Source of the DNA: Draconibacterium orientale
GTDB lineage: Bacteria > Bacteroidota > Bacteroidia > Bacteroidales > UBA12170
Reading direction: 5' to 3'
NCBI GenBank assembly: GCA_020718205.1
Contig: DYSN01000027.1
Span: 1-35,957, forward strand
DNA: 35,957 nt
The notes under the pieces are model-generated. The model ran no database searches. It was given only the letters and a program-made list of their open reading frames with translations, and had not been told where the DNA came from. Shown here piece after piece: positions 34,687 through 35,957 of the stretch (position 1 is its first letter; each line of letters opens with the position of its first letter). Position numbers and translations under genes: made by a program.

Positions 34687-35448
34687 ATGACAAAAACAGT
34701 ATTAATCAGCGGGGCAACTTCAGGCATCGGAGAGTCCTGTGCCCATAAATTTGCCGCCAATGGTTTCAACTTAATAATTACCGGACGACGCAATCAAAAA
34801 CTCCAGGAGATCAAAGAGACCATCGAAAAACAATATAAAATTGCGGTTCTTCCACTCAATTTCAACATCACTAAAAGAGACGAAGTGGAATTGGCCATCG
34901 CCTCCATTCCTGCCGGATTTAGATCGGTTCATATACTCATAAACAATGCTGGTCTGGCTCTGGGAGTAAATCCAATAGACAAAGGTCTTTTAGACGATTG
35001 GGATCAAATGATTGATACCAACGTAAAAGGATTGCTGTATTTGAGTAAAGCGGTAATCCCCATGTTGAAGGAAAACAAAAACAGCCACATCATCAACATC
35101 GGTAGCATAGCCGGAAAGTTGGTTTACCCAAACGGAAATGTGTATTGCGCCACCAAAAGTGCTGTTCAATCCATCACCGAAGGAATGCGGATCGACCTGA
35201 TTCCCTATGGAATCAAAGTAACTCAGGTGGCTCCCGGTGCTGCCGAAACCGAATTTAGTTTGGTAAGACTCAAAGGCGATGCCAATGCAGCCAAACGTGT
35301 TTATGATGGTTATCAGCCACTTACACCCAATGATATTGCCGATGCAGTGTATTTTTGCACCACCCTTCCGCCACATGCCAACATCAACGATTTGGTCATA
35401 ACGCCCACAGCACAAGCCAATGCTTATGTCTATAATAAAAGTGAATAA
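34687..35448 (+). CDS. SDR-family NAD(P)-dependent oxidoreductase (YdfG-like)
   Basis: A 253-residue classical short-chain dehydrogenase. The cofactor loop is GATSGIG (9-15), the structural motif is INNAGLALG (86-94), and the catalytic residues are Ser140, Tyr153 and Lys157 (YCATK). The TGRR at the end of the second strand suggests NADP preference. APGAAETEFSLVRLKGD and the overall length fit the YdfG/serine-3-dehydrogenase group, which oxidises 3-hydroxy acids such as L-allo-threonine; that substrate is inferred. It is the last gene of the hydrolase-deoD run. Confidence 0.9.
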   Translation: MTKTVLISGATSGIGESCAHKFAANGFNLIITGRRNQKLQEIKETIEKQYKIAVLPLNFNITKRDEVELAIASIPAGFRSVHILINNAGLALGVNPIDKGLLDDWDQMIDTNVKGLLYLSKAVIPMLKENKNSHIINIGSIAGKLVYPNGNVYCATKSAVQSITEGMRIDLIPYGIKVTQVAPGAAETEFSLVRLKGDANAAKRVYDGYQPLTPNDIADAVYFCTTLPPHANINDLVITPTAQANAYVYNKSE

Positions 35449-35460
35449 TTATTTTAAGAA

Positions 35461-35493
35461 TTGTTTTTTCAGGTCAAAAATTTTTTACCTTTG
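35461..35493 (+). promoter_or_regulatory. Promoter of the response regulator gene
   Basis: TTG (35461-35463), a 22-base spacer and TACCTTTG (35486-35493), an exact -7 match. Because the -7 element ends only three bases before the ATG at 35496, transcription should begin at or after that codon, so the in-frame ATG at 35520 is the better start. Confidence 0.55.
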
Positions 35494-35519
35494 AAATGGA
35501 AAAACCAAATTTAATCAAT

Positions 35520-35924
35520 ATGGAACCCCAAAAAGAAAACTTCGATTGGTCGGAAAAGACAGTGTTAATAGCTGAGGATGTGGATGATAATTATCTTTTT
35601 TTAAAAACTTTTTTGAGGAAGACCAAAATAAAAGTCCTTTGGGCTAAAGATGGCATGGAAGCCATTGAAAAGTGCAAAAACGACGAAAACATCGACTTAA
35701 TACTCATGGATATTAGAATGCCTTTTATCGATGGGTACGAAGCCACCAGGAAAATAAAGGAATTTAGACCCAATTTGCCCATCATCGCTCAAACAGCTTA
35801 TGCACTAAACTCTGATTATCAGAAAGTTTACGATGCCGGATGCGATGATTATATTACAAAGCCCATTCTGGGGAAAATCCTTTTCCAGAAAATGAGTAGG
35901 TTTTTGGAAAAAAAGGTTGAATAA
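35520..35924 (+). CDS. Single-domain response regulator (CheY-like)
   Basis: A receiver domain without an output domain, expected to be phosphorylated by a histidine kinase and to act by protein contact. From the ATG at 35520 the protein has 134 residues. It shows the acidic pair Glu19-Asp20 (LIAEDVDDN), the phospho-acceptor Asp64 in LILMDIRMP, Thr92 in IIAQTAYAL and Lys114 in YITKPI. The domain is complete and resembles receivers of hybrid kinases (EDVDDNYLFLKTFL). No kinase gene is next to it inside the window. It has its own promoter and a terminator right after it. The in-frame ATG at 35496 would add eight residues but lies at the predicted start of transcription. Confidence 0.92.
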   Translation: MEPQKENFDWSEKTVLIAEDVDDNYLFLKTFLRKTKIKVLWAKDGMEAIEKCKNDENIDLILMDIRMPFIDGYEATRKIKEFRPNLPIIAQTAYALNSDYQKVYDAGCDDYITKPILGKILFQKMSRFLEKKVE

Positions 35925-35929
35925 AACTT

Positions 35930-35953
35930 AAAACGCCCCGAAAAGGGCGTTTT
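35930..35953 (+). terminator. Intrinsic terminator after the response regulator gene
   Basis: AAAACGCCC (35930-35938) pairs perfectly with GGGCGTTTT (35945-35953) over a six-base loop, with T bases at the 3' side. The A/T flanks would let it work in both directions. Confidence 0.88.
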
Positions 35954-35957
35954 GTAT

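Noticed and set aside
19635-35924. Sorting-signal substrate for the exosortase-like protein
   Set aside because: I checked the C-termini of the proteins in the window; none ends in a short motif plus a hydrophobic helix plus basic residues.

Overview
The window looks like a chromosomal segment of a Bacteroidota bacterium of moderate G+C. The evidence is the split ATP synthase operon (atpB-E-F-H-A-G without atpD/atpC), a DUF4249-type lipoprotein, 5' ends carrying the Bacteroidota -7 element TAnnTTTG (seen before about fifteen genes), few Shine-Dalgarno sites, and Bacteroidota-type PurC, mevalonate kinase and diphosphomevalonate decarboxylase. No tRNA, rRNA, CRISPR array, insertion sequence or prophage was seen. 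Most of the segment is housekeeping.

Layout. 1-227: 3' end of a DUF3226-like gene cut by the window edge. 282-3657: a gatE-gatD operon for the archaeal-type Glu-tRNA(Gln) amidotransferase, the clearest phylogenetic oddity here. 4051-4953: a CarH/LitR-like MerR regulator with a B12-binding module and direct repeats around its promoter. 5228-5360: a candidate small RNA. 5439-8325: MATE exporter and cysS. 8396-8525: an imperfect 130-nt inverted repeat. 8694-9059: DUF202 membrane protein. 9069-10159: a decayed GH53 galactanase lipoprotein gene with five in-frame stops and one frameshift. 10298-12047: PurD-like ATP-grasp protein and GNAT acetyltransferase. 12311-17479: ATP synthase operon, divergent from dnaX (17707-19563) across overlapping promoters. 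19635-21680: M13 metallopeptidase, convergent with the mvaD-mvk mevalonate pair across a perfect 34-bp palindromic terminator. 23916-25766: parE, divergent from purC.

27048-35924 is a run of rightward genes: DUF4249-like lipoprotein, MobB-like P-loop protein, guanine deaminase, MeaB-type GTPase, an exosortase/archaeosortase-like protein with its Cys-Arg-His residues, a membrane protein that may be a triad-less relative of it, a YCII-domain lipoprotein, an alpha/beta hydrolase, deoD, an SDR oxidoreductase and a single-domain response regulator.

How the genes fit together: purine metabolism recurs (purC, guaD, deoD, a PurD-like protein). The mevalonate pair indicates isoprenoid synthesis by the mevalonate route. 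The best candidates for under-described biology are the bacterial GatDE operon, the exosortase-like pair behind meaB, the candidate RNA at 5228-5360, and the B12-type regulator with its repeat-flanked promoter. All function calls come from reading motifs by eye; no database search was run.
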